This document shows positions 1 to 5,853 of a stretch of DNA of 8,543 bases, piece by piece; within the stretch, counting starts at the first letter, position 1; every line of letters begins with the position of its first letter. The DNA lies in the NCBI GenBank assembly GCA_015062635.1, contig SUUF01000087.1:1-8543 (forward strand), given 5' to 3'. Under the pieces are notes generated by a model. That model ran no database searches. It was not told the origin of the DNA and was given only the letters and a program-made list of their open reading frames with translations. This DNA comes from Coriobacteriaceae bacterium (GTDB lineage Bacteria > Actinomycetota > Coriobacteriia > Coriobacteriales > Eggerthellaceae). The position numbers were made by a program, and so were the translations under genes.

Positions 1-98
1 GCCCACCATCCAACCCATCAGTGCGGCGGTGGCATCCGTCGACCCGAGCCTCGTCTTGCCGCCGAAATTCCTGTAGGCGCATCCCTCGACGTAATACC

Positions 99-1034
99 GT
101 GAACCGCTTTACCATCGGCATACTCTGCGCGCTCGTGGGCACTTCGTGCTGGGGCTTTTCGGGCGCCTGCGGGCAATTCCTCATTTCCGGATACGACGCG
201 TCGCCGCTGTTCCTCACCACGGTGCGCATGTTGGGGGCCGGCGTCCTGTTCATCACGCTGCTCGTTGCCACGCAGCGCGACAAGCTTGCCGCCGCGTTGC
301 ACGAACGGAATACGATGCTCGGGCTACTCGCATTCGGCGGCATCGGCCTCCTGCTTTCGCAACTCACCTACCTCGTATCCATCTCGTATACGAATGCGGG
401 CACGGCAACGGTGCTGCAGAGTTTGGCCATCGTGTTCGTGATGCTGTTCACCTGCGCGACAATGAAACGCCTGCCGCGCCTGGGAGAATTCGCCGCGCTG
501 CTTTGCGCCTTCGCGGCATCCCTGCTCATTGCCACGAAAGGTGACCTCGGCTCGCTGAGCTTGCCAATCGCCGGCCTGGTATGGGGCGTCGTGAATGCGC
601 TCACCGTGGCGTTCTACCTCGTGCAGCCGCGCAAGCTGCTCGAACGTTGGGGAAGCCTGCTCGTTTCCGGCGTGGGCATGGCACTGGGCGGACTCGTTAT
701 GCTGGTAATCTGGATCCTCTTCGGAGCCATCGCGCCCGCCCTTGGCCCCGACGCCCTGCGACTCGCCACCGTTCCCGCGTTCGACGCGACGGGCATAGCG
801 GTATTACTCCTGCTCATCGTCGTCGGCAGCTTTGCGGCGTATGCACTCTACATACACGGCGTTTCCATCGTCGGCAGCGTCAACGGCAGCCTGCTGGGTG
901 TGGCTGAACCGGTCTCGGCCATGCTGTTCTCGACGTTCTGGTTGGGAACCGCGTTCCTGTGGGCCGACTGGGCAGGCCTCGTGCTGATGGCAATCACCAT
1001 CCTGCTGGTCTCGCTATCGGGCAAAAACGCATAG
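99..1034 (+). CDS. DMT-superfamily (EamA) transporter
   Basis: Predicted inner-membrane permease of the drug/metabolite transporter superfamily, 311 aa, the usual length for a two-EamA-domain protein. The sequence shows about ten hydrophobic segments in two halves (roughly residues 5-145 and 165-305). The first helix carries GTSCWGFSGACGQFL and the second half carries GSVNGSLLGVAEPVSAMLF, which fits the conserved late-helix region of EamA repeats. The frame is open upstream to an ATG at 21, but those first 26 residues are Arg/Ser-rich and unlike the family. I therefore choose the GTG at 99, which starts directly before the first membrane helix; no clear Shine-Dalgarno is visible. The substrate cannot be read from sequence; exporters of amino acids or metabolites are common in this family. 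The gene stands alone and ends at a hairpin terminator. Confidence 0.9.
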   Translation: MNRFTIGILCALVGTSCWGFSGACGQFLISGYDASPLFLTTVRMLGAGVLFITLLVATQRDKLAAALHERNTMLGLLAFGGIGLLLSQLTYLVSISYTNAGTATVLQSLAIVFVMLFTCATMKRLPRLGEFAALLCAFAASLLIATKGDLGSLSLPIAGLVWGVVNALTVAFYLVQPRKLLERWGSLLVSGVGMALGGLVMLVIWILFGAIAPALGPDALRLATVPAFDATGIAVLLLLIVVGSFAAYALYIHGVSIVGSVNGSLLGVAEPVSAMLFSTFWLGTAFLWADWAGLVLMAITILLVSLSGKNA

Positions 1035-1067
1035 CAGTCAAGAGGAGCCAGCCGTCAGAGCGCGAAG

Positions 1068-1091
1068 AAAACGCGCCAGTGGCGCGTTTTT
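1068..1091 (+). terminator. Bidirectional hairpin terminator after the EamA gene
   Basis: Ten-base-pair stem AAAACGCGCC / GGCGCGTTTT with loop AGT, followed by one more T. The stem's own A and T runs give a T-rich tail on both strands, so it can stop transcripts from the EamA gene (34 bp downstream of its stop codon) and transcripts arriving from the other strand. The identical hairpin occurs at 3913-3936, next to the tRNA-tail array. Confidence 0.7.
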
Positions 1092-1140
1092 AGCGAGGGC
1101 AAGTACATCACCTGTGTGGATGGGTTCAACCGGAAAAAGC

Positions 1141-1181
1141 TGGCGTCCCCGAAAGGGTTCGAACCTTCGGCCTTCTGCTCC
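1141..1181 (-). repeat. tRNA-Arg 3'-portion remnant, distal copy (candidate att site)
   Basis: Forty-one bases identical to 3986-4026, the part of tRNA-Arg(CCG) from the anticodon loop through the T-arm and acceptor strand to the encoded CCA. The match ends abruptly within the anticodon loop. No 5' half (D-arm, 5' acceptor strand) follows, so this is not a tRNA gene. The flank at 1062-1140 also aligns without gaps to 3907-3985, with about 13 mismatches in 79 counted by eye. An exact repeat running from the anticodon loop to the CCA end is the classic extent of attachment sites used by tRNA-targeting integrases. Confidence 0.75.
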
Positions 1182-1369
1182 TGTGGTGTCATGGTGTAAC
1201 CATCCATCCGGTTCGTGCCCTATCCCTGCGAAACCATTGTAGGGCATGGGGGCCGATGGTGGCATGGATGGTTTGGGCATGGACGCCATGGTTTGGCCAT
1301 GGGGCGAGGGCCATGCATGGCCGGAGGTTGCTTGAGTTGCGGCTAAGGATGGGGGCTCGAAATCCTGCC
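1182..1369. other. Gene-free CATGG-rich palindromic stretch downstream of the LRR gene
   Basis: No coding frame here is convincing. CATGG occurs seven times (starting at 1190, 1245, 1263, 1278, 1287, 1298 and 1316). The segment also has a perfect 14-bp palindrome, GGCCATGCATGGCC, at 1309-1322. It lies between the distal tRNA tail and the 3' end of the LRR gene and may fold as that gene's transcript end, though no T-run is seen on the minus strand. Confidence 0.4.
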
Positions 1370-2643
1370 CTACTTCACCCTCACCTTGACCTTCACGGCC
1401 TTCCACTTGGAGGCCTTGTAGTTGGCGGTGCCCTTGGCCCTCACCTTCACCGTCAGGACGTAGGTGCCCTTCTTGCAGCGCTTCTTCACGGAGACCTTGC
1501 CGTTCTTGGCGACGGCGATCTTCTTGCTGCCCTTGGCCTTCTTGTACGCCACCTTGCCCTTGGCGCCCGAGACCTTGAAGAGCCTCTCGGCCTTCAGGCT
1601 CTTGCCGGCCCTCACGGCCACGGCCTTCTTGGACTTGGCCTTCGCGGAAAGCGTGTTGGCCGCCTTCTTGATCTTGTACGTGGCCTTGGCCGTGCCGGTG
1701 TAGCCGCCCTTGCCGGTCACGACCACCGTGTAGGCCCCGCCGCCTTGGGGGACTTGACGGCCTTGCCGGCGCCGTCCCTGATGCGCACCTTGTAGTCGGT
1801 CCCCGCCGCCAGCGCCTTGCCGCCGACGGTCCTGACCGCCGGCTTCCGGACCTTGCCGTTGTAGGTGAACGATGTCGCCGACAGGGCCACCTTCGCGCCC
1901 TCGATGCTGGCGGGCGCCGACGATGCGATGTCGGGCGCGCCGAAGCTGGCGGGCTCGATGTCGGGCTTACCGTGCCCGGAGATGGCGCGCCACTGGGACT
2001 CGGAGCCGCCGAAGTCGATCGTGGAGAGCTTGCCACATCCGGAGAAGGCGAAGCCCCCTATGGCGGTCACCGAGGACGGGATGTAGACCCTCGTCAGGCC
2101 GGCGCAGTTTTGGAACAGGCAAACGTTTATCTCCTCCAGGCCCTCGGGGAGCGCGACGTCCTTCAGGCCGGTGCCTTTGAACGCATATTGGCCGATCTCG
2201 CGCACCGAGGCCGGGATGGCGATGGACCCCAGCTTGGGGCAATCGCCGAAAGCCCAGACGCCTATCGTCTCCAGCTTGCTGCCCCGCGCGAACCCCACCG
2301 ACGACAGGCTGGTGCAGTCTTCGAACGCAGACATGCCGATGCTCGTCACGGACGCGGGGATCTCGACGGACCCGAGGTCAGAGCAATGGTAGAACGCACG
2401 CTCCCCGATGGCCGTGACCGTGCGTCCCTGCACCGTCTCGAGAATCGCGACATCGCCTGAAATCGCGGGATCGCACCAGCTCACGGTCACCCCGCCGCCG
2501 ACGTCCATGTCGTTCAGCGTGTACTGCACTTTGCCAATCGTGACCACCCCGTCGGCCAGCGCCGTGGCGGCGACCGCCGGGACCAGGGCCAGCGCCACCA
2601 GCGCCGCCGCGAGCAACCGGGTCATCATCCTTTTCGTGGCCAT
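1370..2643 (-). pseudogene. BspA-type leucine-rich-repeat secreted protein, frameshifted
   Basis: Start ATG at 2643, preceded by GGAGG seven bases upstream. The first 30 residues are a signal peptide: basic start, hydrophobic core, AATALA cleavage-like end. Residues about 75-212 hold roughly five LRR_5/BspA repeats of the form IPASVTSIGMSAFEDC. Residues 256 onward form a module (FTYNGKVRKPAV, GTDYKV) that continues into a Gly/Tyr-rich segment and a Lys-rich C-terminal domain of about 100 residues. The frame breaks at the C4 run 1735-1738 (G4 on the coding strand), giving a stop at 1717-1719 after 308 aa. Adding one G restores KAAGAYTVVVTGKGGYTG and a 424-aa protein. The downstream frame 1370-1726 keeps the expected sequence, so the break is recent, phase-variable or a sequencing error. 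Such proteins are secreted or surface-exposed and linked to adhesion; no sortase motif is visible here. Confidence 0.8.
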
Positions 2644-2712
2644 CTTGGCACCTCCGTTCCGGGCCGGGAGCAGGCAGCCGCGGGCGCCCACGAGGCGGAT
2701 TCCGCTGCTTCC

Positions 2713-2740
2713 ATTATACCCGCAGCGGCCACGTCAAATC
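2713..2740 (-). promoter_or_regulatory. Likely promoter of the LRR gene
   Basis: On the minus strand a perfect TATAAT lies at 2718-2713, about 70 bases before the ATG at 2643. A GATTTG 16 bp upstream is a possible -35. The better-looking TTGACG (2737-2732) is only 13 bp away, which is too close for a standard spacing. Confidence 0.5.
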
Positions 2741-2830
2741 CGGGGTGGTGACCCATAGTCTAATGCGTGTGCGCCCACGCGCGATATCCTGGCCGCAGCA
2801 TCCACACCCGACCAGGAAGGAGCGTGCAGC

Positions 2831-3022
2831 ATGGACGCAGAGGACAAGTCATTGGCGGCAGCCGAGTGCATCGACGTGATCGATGGCGCGGTGGAGCTGC
2901 TCGAGCGGATCCGCGAGGACGCCATGGGCGACGCTTGCATCGAGGCCAAGGAGATCGCCGTGGTGCAGGAGGCGCTGCGCAGCGTGATCGCAAGGCTCGA
3001 GGAGATCCACGACGGGGCGTGA
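2831..3022 (+). CDS. Small acidic helical protein, function unknown
   Basis: 63-aa ORF starting ATG at 2831 with a strong Shine-Dalgarno (AGGAAGGAG) eight bases before it, which supports real translation. The product is acidic (many Asp and Glu) and looks helical throughout, with heptad-like runs such as AVELLERIREDAM and ALRSVIARLEEIHDG. It has no signal peptide, membrane segment or recognised motif, and I know of no family for it. It is transcribed away from the LRR gene and towards the YraN-like remnant, inside the segment bounded by tRNA tails. A helical bundle or partner-binding role would fit but is only a guess. Confidence 0.65.
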   Translation: MDAEDKSLAAAECIDVIDGAVELLERIREDAMGDACIEAKEIAVVQEALRSVIARLEEIHDGA

Positions 3023-3036
3023 CGGCCCGCATGCAT

Positions 3037-3079
3037 GGTCGGACCTTGCAACCTATGGTCATGGTCGCAAGGCCGAACC
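3037..3079 (+). terminator. Imperfect hairpin after the small acidic ORF
   Basis: CCTTGC (3044-3049) pairs with GCAAGG (3067-3072). The stem extends through GGTCGG / CCGAACC with one bulged base on each side, and encloses a 17-nt loop. It begins 15 bases after the stop codon. No T-run follows, so termination is plausible but unproven. Confidence 0.35.
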
Positions 3080-3159
3080 ATTGCGGATGGTTTCAACAGA
3101 GGAAGAGCCCCTTTCGGAGCTCGGCCTCGCCGCCTCGACCGAGGCTATGTGGCCGGAGG

Positions 3160-3504
3160 CTAGTCAGCCCGGGAGACGCTCGGCACGTCCAGGTGGTGCC
3201 TGAGGATCCCGCGTCCCTCGGCCACGGCCTGGATGTCGATCTCGTCGGCCCGGAGCGTGACGTCGAGGTCATCCTCGTGGCAGGCCAGGTAGTCGATGGC
3301 CGCCGCCTCGAACTCCTCGCGGGTGAAGGTGCGCTCGGGCCAGCATCCGATGTCGGCCGCGCAGGAGATGAAGGCCAGGCCGAACTCGTCTGCCGCGACG
3401 ATCAGCGGGTACTCGCGGTCGATGTCGGTCTCGCGGATCTCGTAGCCTTTGCGCTCGAGGAAAGTGGTCGCTGCCTGGGCGATCTGCAGAGGTAGTCTGA
3501 TCCT
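3160..3504 (-). pseudogene. YraN (UPF0102)-like remnant without a start codon
   Basis: The minus frame is open from 3504 to the TAG at 3162-3160 (114 codons) but has no ATG, GTG or TTG at its 5' end, and TGA codons lie just upstream (3507-3505 and further on). The translation has the shape of the YraN/UPF0102 nuclease-like family: FLERKGYEIRETDID near the start, FTREEFEAAAIDYLACHEDD in the middle, and a C-terminal GRGILRHHLDVP. Where YraN proteins normally read GEIDLIA and FVEVK, this one reads REYPLIV and FISCA, so the metal-binding residues are missing. Another minus frame (from 3607, with a GTG at SQAKSRRSLKD) overlaps the 5' end and might be its displaced N-terminus after a frameshift. 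I call it a decayed gene. The family assignment is by memory of the pattern. Confidence 0.45.
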
Positions 3505-3507
3505 TCA

Positions 3508-3704
3508 GGCTTCTGCGAGACTTTGCCTGGCTCACGCCGGTACTTGCGCCTGAGCGTCCGAAGGGCATGGCTTCGCCTGCATCCTGAGCGGCATCATGCC
3601 GCGGCAATGCATATGTGGCACCGTTTCCCTTGTCTCCTTATCTCCCCTTGTCTGCTTGCTTCTTCCGGTGCCGTTGTGAGAGGTTGCAGAGGCGCTGAGA
3701 AGCA
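3508..3704. other. Gene-free stretch with purine-rich tract
   Basis: No supported gene. The plus strand from about 3628 to 3667 is almost all pyrimidine. On the minus strand it reads as purine-rich AGACAAGGGG / AGATAAGG / AGACAAGGG, an imperfect short repeat. Short minus-strand frames here (for example from the ATG at 3612) end at stops before reaching the YraN-like remnant. Confidence 0.35.
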
Positions 3705-3706
3705 AT

Positions 3707-3741
3707 GAAAAAGGTCAGTCACCATAATAGGTGGCTGACCT
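3707..3741 (-). terminator. Rho-independent terminator closing the tRNA-tail array
   Basis: A 12-bp stem pairs AGGTCAGTCACC (3712-3723) with GGTGGCTGACCT (3730-3741), with one G-T wobble and loop ATAATA. On the minus strand it is followed at once by TTTTT (complement of 3707-3711). It is the best terminator in the array and would stop any transcript coming through the tRNA and its tail copies. Confidence 0.75.
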
Positions 3742-3750
3742 GCGTTTATA

Positions 3751-3775
3751 TGGCGTCCCCGAAAGGGTTCGAACC
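3751..3775 (-). repeat. tRNA-Arg tail copy 3 (T-arm plus acceptor 3' strand)
   Basis: Twenty-five bases identical to 3986-4010, the CCA end, acceptor 3' strand and T-arm of tRNA-Arg(CCG), in the same orientation. It lacks the rest of the tRNA. It lies ten bases upstream of the 3707-3741 terminator in minus-strand reading order. Confidence 0.85.
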
Positions 3776-3788
3776 GCCCGAGCGCCCG

Positions 3789-3813
3789 GGGAATGCGCCG
3801 GTGGCGCATTCCC
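3789..3813. repeat. Hairpin of the tail-array unit, variant arms
   Basis: An 11-bp perfect stem, GGGAATGCGCC / GGCGCATTCCC, with loop GGT. It holds the same position after a tail copy as the hairpin at 3913-3936 and shares its core GCGCC-RGT-GGCGC, but the outer arms differ and still pair. It has no T-run. A second GCGCGC / GCGCGC hairpin follows at 3824-3840. Confidence 0.65.
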
Positions 3814-3873
3814 AGCGAGGGCAGCGCGCGTTGAGCGCGCTTGCTGGTCGCACGGGTAACAATTGGGAGAAAG

Positions 3874-3898
3874 TGGCGTCCCCGAAAGGGTTCGAACC
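3874..3898 (-). repeat. tRNA-Arg tail copy 2 (T-arm plus acceptor 3' strand)
   Basis: The same 25 bases as at 3751 and 3986, offset by 123 and 112 bp respectively. On the plus strand GGGAGAA precedes both this copy and the tRNA itself. A CGAGCG motif then a hairpin follow this copy and copy 3. The array is therefore a tandem repeat of roughly 110-125 bp units built on the tRNA 3' end. Confidence 0.85.
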
Positions 3899-3912
3899 GT
3901 TCGAGCGTAAAG

Positions 3913-3936
3913 AAAACGCGCCAGTGGCGCGTTTTT
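3913..3936 (-). terminator. Hairpin terminator downstream of tRNA-Arg
   Basis: Stem AAAACGCGCC / GGCGCGTTTT with loop AGT, identical to 1068-1091. Read on the minus strand it lies about 50 bases after the tRNA CCA end, and its 3' arm runs into TTTTCTTT, a plausible tRNA transcript terminator. Confidence 0.65.
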
Positions 3937-3985
3937 AGCGAGAAGAAGTACGTTACCTGTCTGGTTGGTTCCAACCGGGAGAAGC

Positions 3986-4065
<80 letters not shown>

Positions 4066-4079
4066 TCGACAAGTTCGGC

Positions 4080-4199
4080 CTAATGGCCGGTGGAGCACCG
4101 GGCAACCACCACCAAGACGGCGATGAATAGGATGACGAGCGTGATGAGGATATAGGTACCGTTGCGGTACGGGTCCTTTTTCGGGTTGTACCTCTGCAT
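4080..4199 (-). CDS. 39-aa single-pass membrane protein
   Basis: Short minus-strand gene: ATG at 4199, TAG at 4082-4080, with AGGA six bases before the start. The product begins MQRYNPKKDPYRNGTY, a basic tyrosine-rich head. One hydrophobic helix of about 17 residues follows (ILITLVILFIAVLVVVA), then a short tail RCSTGH. The positive head suggests an N-in orientation with the tail outside. It resembles no family I can name. A good promoter, a Shine-Dalgarno, a clean helix and its position directly in front of tRNA-Arg make it a believable small protein. Its last codons contain a CCGGTG / CACCGG hairpin that could separate it from the tRNA in the transcript. Confidence 0.65.
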   Translation of the reverse strand: MQRYNPKKDPYRNGTYILITLVILFIAVLVVVARCSTGH

Positions 4200-4234
4200 G
4201 CCCCATCCTTTCTTGCTCGGTTGCAGCGCCCGAT

Positions 4235-4243
4235 ATCATAACA
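4235..4243 (-). promoter_or_regulatory. Extended -10 promoter for the 39-aa gene and tRNA-Arg
   Basis: The minus strand reads TGTTATGAT (4243-4235), an extended -10 element, about 36 bases before the ATG. No -35 is found at normal spacing; a TTGACG at 4275-4270 is too far away at 29 bp. Extended -10 promoters often work without a -35. Confidence 0.5.
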
Positions 4244-4352
4244 CACTGTCGGTTGCGATACGCTTCCAACGTCAAAAGGTCACGCCGTCGTCGTTTTGCA
4301 AACCGCCACAACCATTCACCGGCATCAGCGGATATATCGCACGTTATACAGG

Positions 4353-4381
4353 TTTCTCCCGCTCACCAGCTTCGCTATACT
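4353..4381 (+). promoter_or_regulatory. Likely promoter of the TPP riboswitch-cytX unit
   Basis: A TATACT at 4376-4381 matches a -10 element. The -35 position 17 bp upstream holds only TTTCTC. Transcription would then start near 4388, exactly at a small hairpin GTCCGC-ACAA-GCGGAC (4389-4404) that precedes the aptamer. Confidence 0.5.
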
Positions 4382-4404
4382 TGCCAGCGTCCGCACAAGC
4401 GGAC

Positions 4405-4494
4405 AACGGGGAGCTCGCGGGATGCGGGCTGAGAGGAAGCGTACGCCCGCTTCGACCCGAGGAACCTGATGCGGGTAATGCCGCCGGAGGGAGC
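4405..4494 (+). ncRNA. TPP (THI-box) riboswitch
   Basis: The conserved THI-box elements occur in order: CGGGGAGC, a P2 stem CUCGC / GCGGG, the pyrimidine-sensing GCUGAGAGG, a P3 stem GAAGCG / CGCUUC, then GACCC, GAACCUGAU, and a P5 stem GCGG / CCGC around the GGGUAAUGCC core, and the closing GGAGGGA. The riboswitch senses thiamine pyrophosphate. The closing GGAGGGA is also the Shine-Dalgarno of cytX, five bases before its ATG, which points to translational control. A normal P1 stem is not obvious; a separate hairpin at 4389-4404 sits where its 5' side would lie. Confidence 0.93.
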
Positions 4495-4498
4495 GCAC

Positions 4499-5692
4499 AT
4501 GGCTTCTACCACCACCGCTATCCAACGCAATCTGTCCACCCCGATGCTCGGACTCATCTGGTTTGGCGCATCGGTCTCGCTCGCCGAGATCCTCACGGGC
4601 ACGTTCTTCGCGCCGCTGGGCCTGGGCCTGGGCATCGCCGCCATCATCATCGGGCACATCATCGGCTGCGCGCTCTTCTGGCTCGTCTCGCTCGCAAGCG
4701 CGCAAACCGGATCTTCCGCCATGCAGGCAGTCGGCCGCTCGTTCGGCCGTATCGGTTCCGGCGCGTTTTCGGCCGCAAACGTCCTGCAACTCGTGGGATG
4801 GACCTCGATCATGGTCATGTCGGGCGGCGCCGCCGCCACGTTGCTCGTGCCGGCACTCGGAATGGCGGGGTGGTGCATCATCATCGGCGCCCTCATCGTG
4901 CTCTGGATCGCCATCGGCGTGAAGCGCATGGGGCAGGTGCAGTCGGCTGCAGCGGTGTTGTTGTTCGCCCTCACGTTCGTCGTAAGCGCAACCGTGTTCG
5001 GGTCTGGCGCACCTATCCCGGGCATGGAAGACGGCAGCCTCTCGTTCGGCGCCGCCGTCGAACTTGCCGCCGCGATGCCGCTTTCGTGGTTGCCGGTTGC
5101 CGGCGACTACACGCGCGAGGCGAAAGACCCCGGCAGGGGCACGGCGCTCGCCACCATCGCCTACGGCGTCGGAAGCTGCTGGATGTTCGTCATCGGCTTG
5201 GGATGCGCGCTCTATGCCGGCTCCGATGATGTCGCAGCCGTCCTCGCGCAAGCCGGGCTCGGTGTCGTCGGCATCCTCGTGGTCGTGTTCTCCACCGTCA
5301 CCACCACCTTCCTCGACGCGCAATCGGCCGGCGTTTCCGCAAATGCCATCTGGGAAAAGCTCGACGCCCGCGCGTGCGGCATCGCTGCCGCCGTGCTGGG
5401 CACCGTGCTCGCCATCTTCGCCCCCGTGGGCGATTTCGAAGAATTCCTCTACCTCATCGGGTCGGTGTTCGCGCCCATGGCCACCATCGTCGTGGTCGAT
5501 TACTTCGTCTTGCACCGCGATTGCTCGCACGACAGCATCGATGTCCGCAACGCCGCGCTCTGGGTCGCCGGTTTCATCCTGTACCGGTTCTCGCTCGGCT
5601 GGGACATCCCCTGCGGCAACACGCTACCCGTGATGCTCATAATCGCCATTGTCGCGATCGCGCTGGACAAGCTCTTGTCGAATCGGTCGTAA
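4499..5692 (+). CDS. cytX: Hydroxymethylpyrimidine transporter CytX (NCS1 family)
   Basis: 397-aa membrane permease of the nucleobase:cation symporter-1 family with about twelve hydrophobic segments. Hallmarks include LIWFGASVSLAEILTGTFFA (residues 19-38), NVLQLVGWTSIMV (94-106) and SWLPVAGDYTR (196-206), the last matching the SWLP..DYTR motif of NCS1 carriers. CytX proteins are the NCS1 members found with TPP riboswitches and are predicted to import 4-amino-5-hydroxymethyl-2-methylpyrimidine, the pyrimidine half of thiamine. The riboswitch directly upstream strongly supports this reading. I use the ATG at 4499 rather than the in-frame ATGs at 4469 and 4478, because those lie inside the aptamer and the Shine-Dalgarno GGAGGGAG fits 4499. 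No other thiamine gene is in the window, so it is a stand-alone salvage transporter gene. Confidence 0.92.
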   Translation: MASTTTAIQRNLSTPMLGLIWFGASVSLAEILTGTFFAPLGLGLGIAAIIIGHIIGCALFWLVSLASAQTGSSAMQAVGRSFGRIGSGAFSAANVLQLVGWTSIMVMSGGAAATLLVPALGMAGWCIIIGALIVLWIAIGVKRMGQVQSAAAVLLFALTFVVSATVFGSGAPIPGMEDGSLSFGAAVELAAAMPLSWLPVAGDYTREAKDPGRGTALATIAYGVGSCWMFVIGLGCALYAGSDDVAAVLAQAGLGVVGILVVVFSTVTTTFLDAQSAGVSANAIWEKLDARACGIAAAVLGTVLAIFAPVGDFEEFLYLIGSVFAPMATIVVVDYFVLHRDCSHDSIDVRNAALWVAGFILYRFSLGWDIPCGNTLPVMLIIAIVAIALDKLLSNRS

Positions 5693-5710
5693 CAAGGCCT
5701 AGAAAACCAC

Positions 5711-5733
5711 GCGGGCGCATCTATCGCGCCCGC
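5711..5733 (+). terminator. Hairpin after cytX
   Basis: An eight-base-pair perfect stem, GCGGGCGC / GCGCCCGC, with loop ATCTATC, 18 bases after the cytX stop. No T-run follows on the plus strand; the minus strand has TTTTC a few bases after it. Probably the 3' end of the cytX transcript. Confidence 0.45.
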
Positions 5734-5853
5734 AATGCATAAGAGCCGAAACCGGCCCATTCCCGATATGAGCAAGCACGTTGTCGGGGCTCTCTTCGGC
5801 TGCGTCGGGTACACTGGAACCGGTAGGTTTTGCTTCGGCGGAAGGGGAAGCCC

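Noticed and set aside
1141..1181. Second tRNA-Arg gene
   Set aside because: The sequence stops matching in the anticodon loop. There is no D-arm or 5' acceptor strand, so it cannot fold into a tRNA.
1717..1740. Programmed ribosomal frameshift in the LRR gene
   Set aside because: No slippery heptamer, upstream Shine-Dalgarno-like stimulator or clear downstream pseudoknot is visible. A simple one-base loss in a G run explains it better.
1038..2036. 332-codon minus-strand frame across the LRR 3' region and the tRNA tail
   Set aside because: It is Arg/Gly/Gln-rich and out of frame with the recognisable LRR and Lys-rich domains; it ends in the tRNA-tail translation.
2767..3495. 242-codon plus-strand frame starting at GTG
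   Set aside because: It overlaps the better-supported 63-aa ORF in another frame and then runs antisense to the YraN-like remnant. Composition and lack of a ribosome site mark it as a shadow.
4325..5530. Long minus-strand open frame opposite cytX
   Set aside because: It runs antisense to a well-supported transporter gene and crosses the riboswitch. Its charged, low-complexity composition is typical of a shadow frame in GC-rich DNA.
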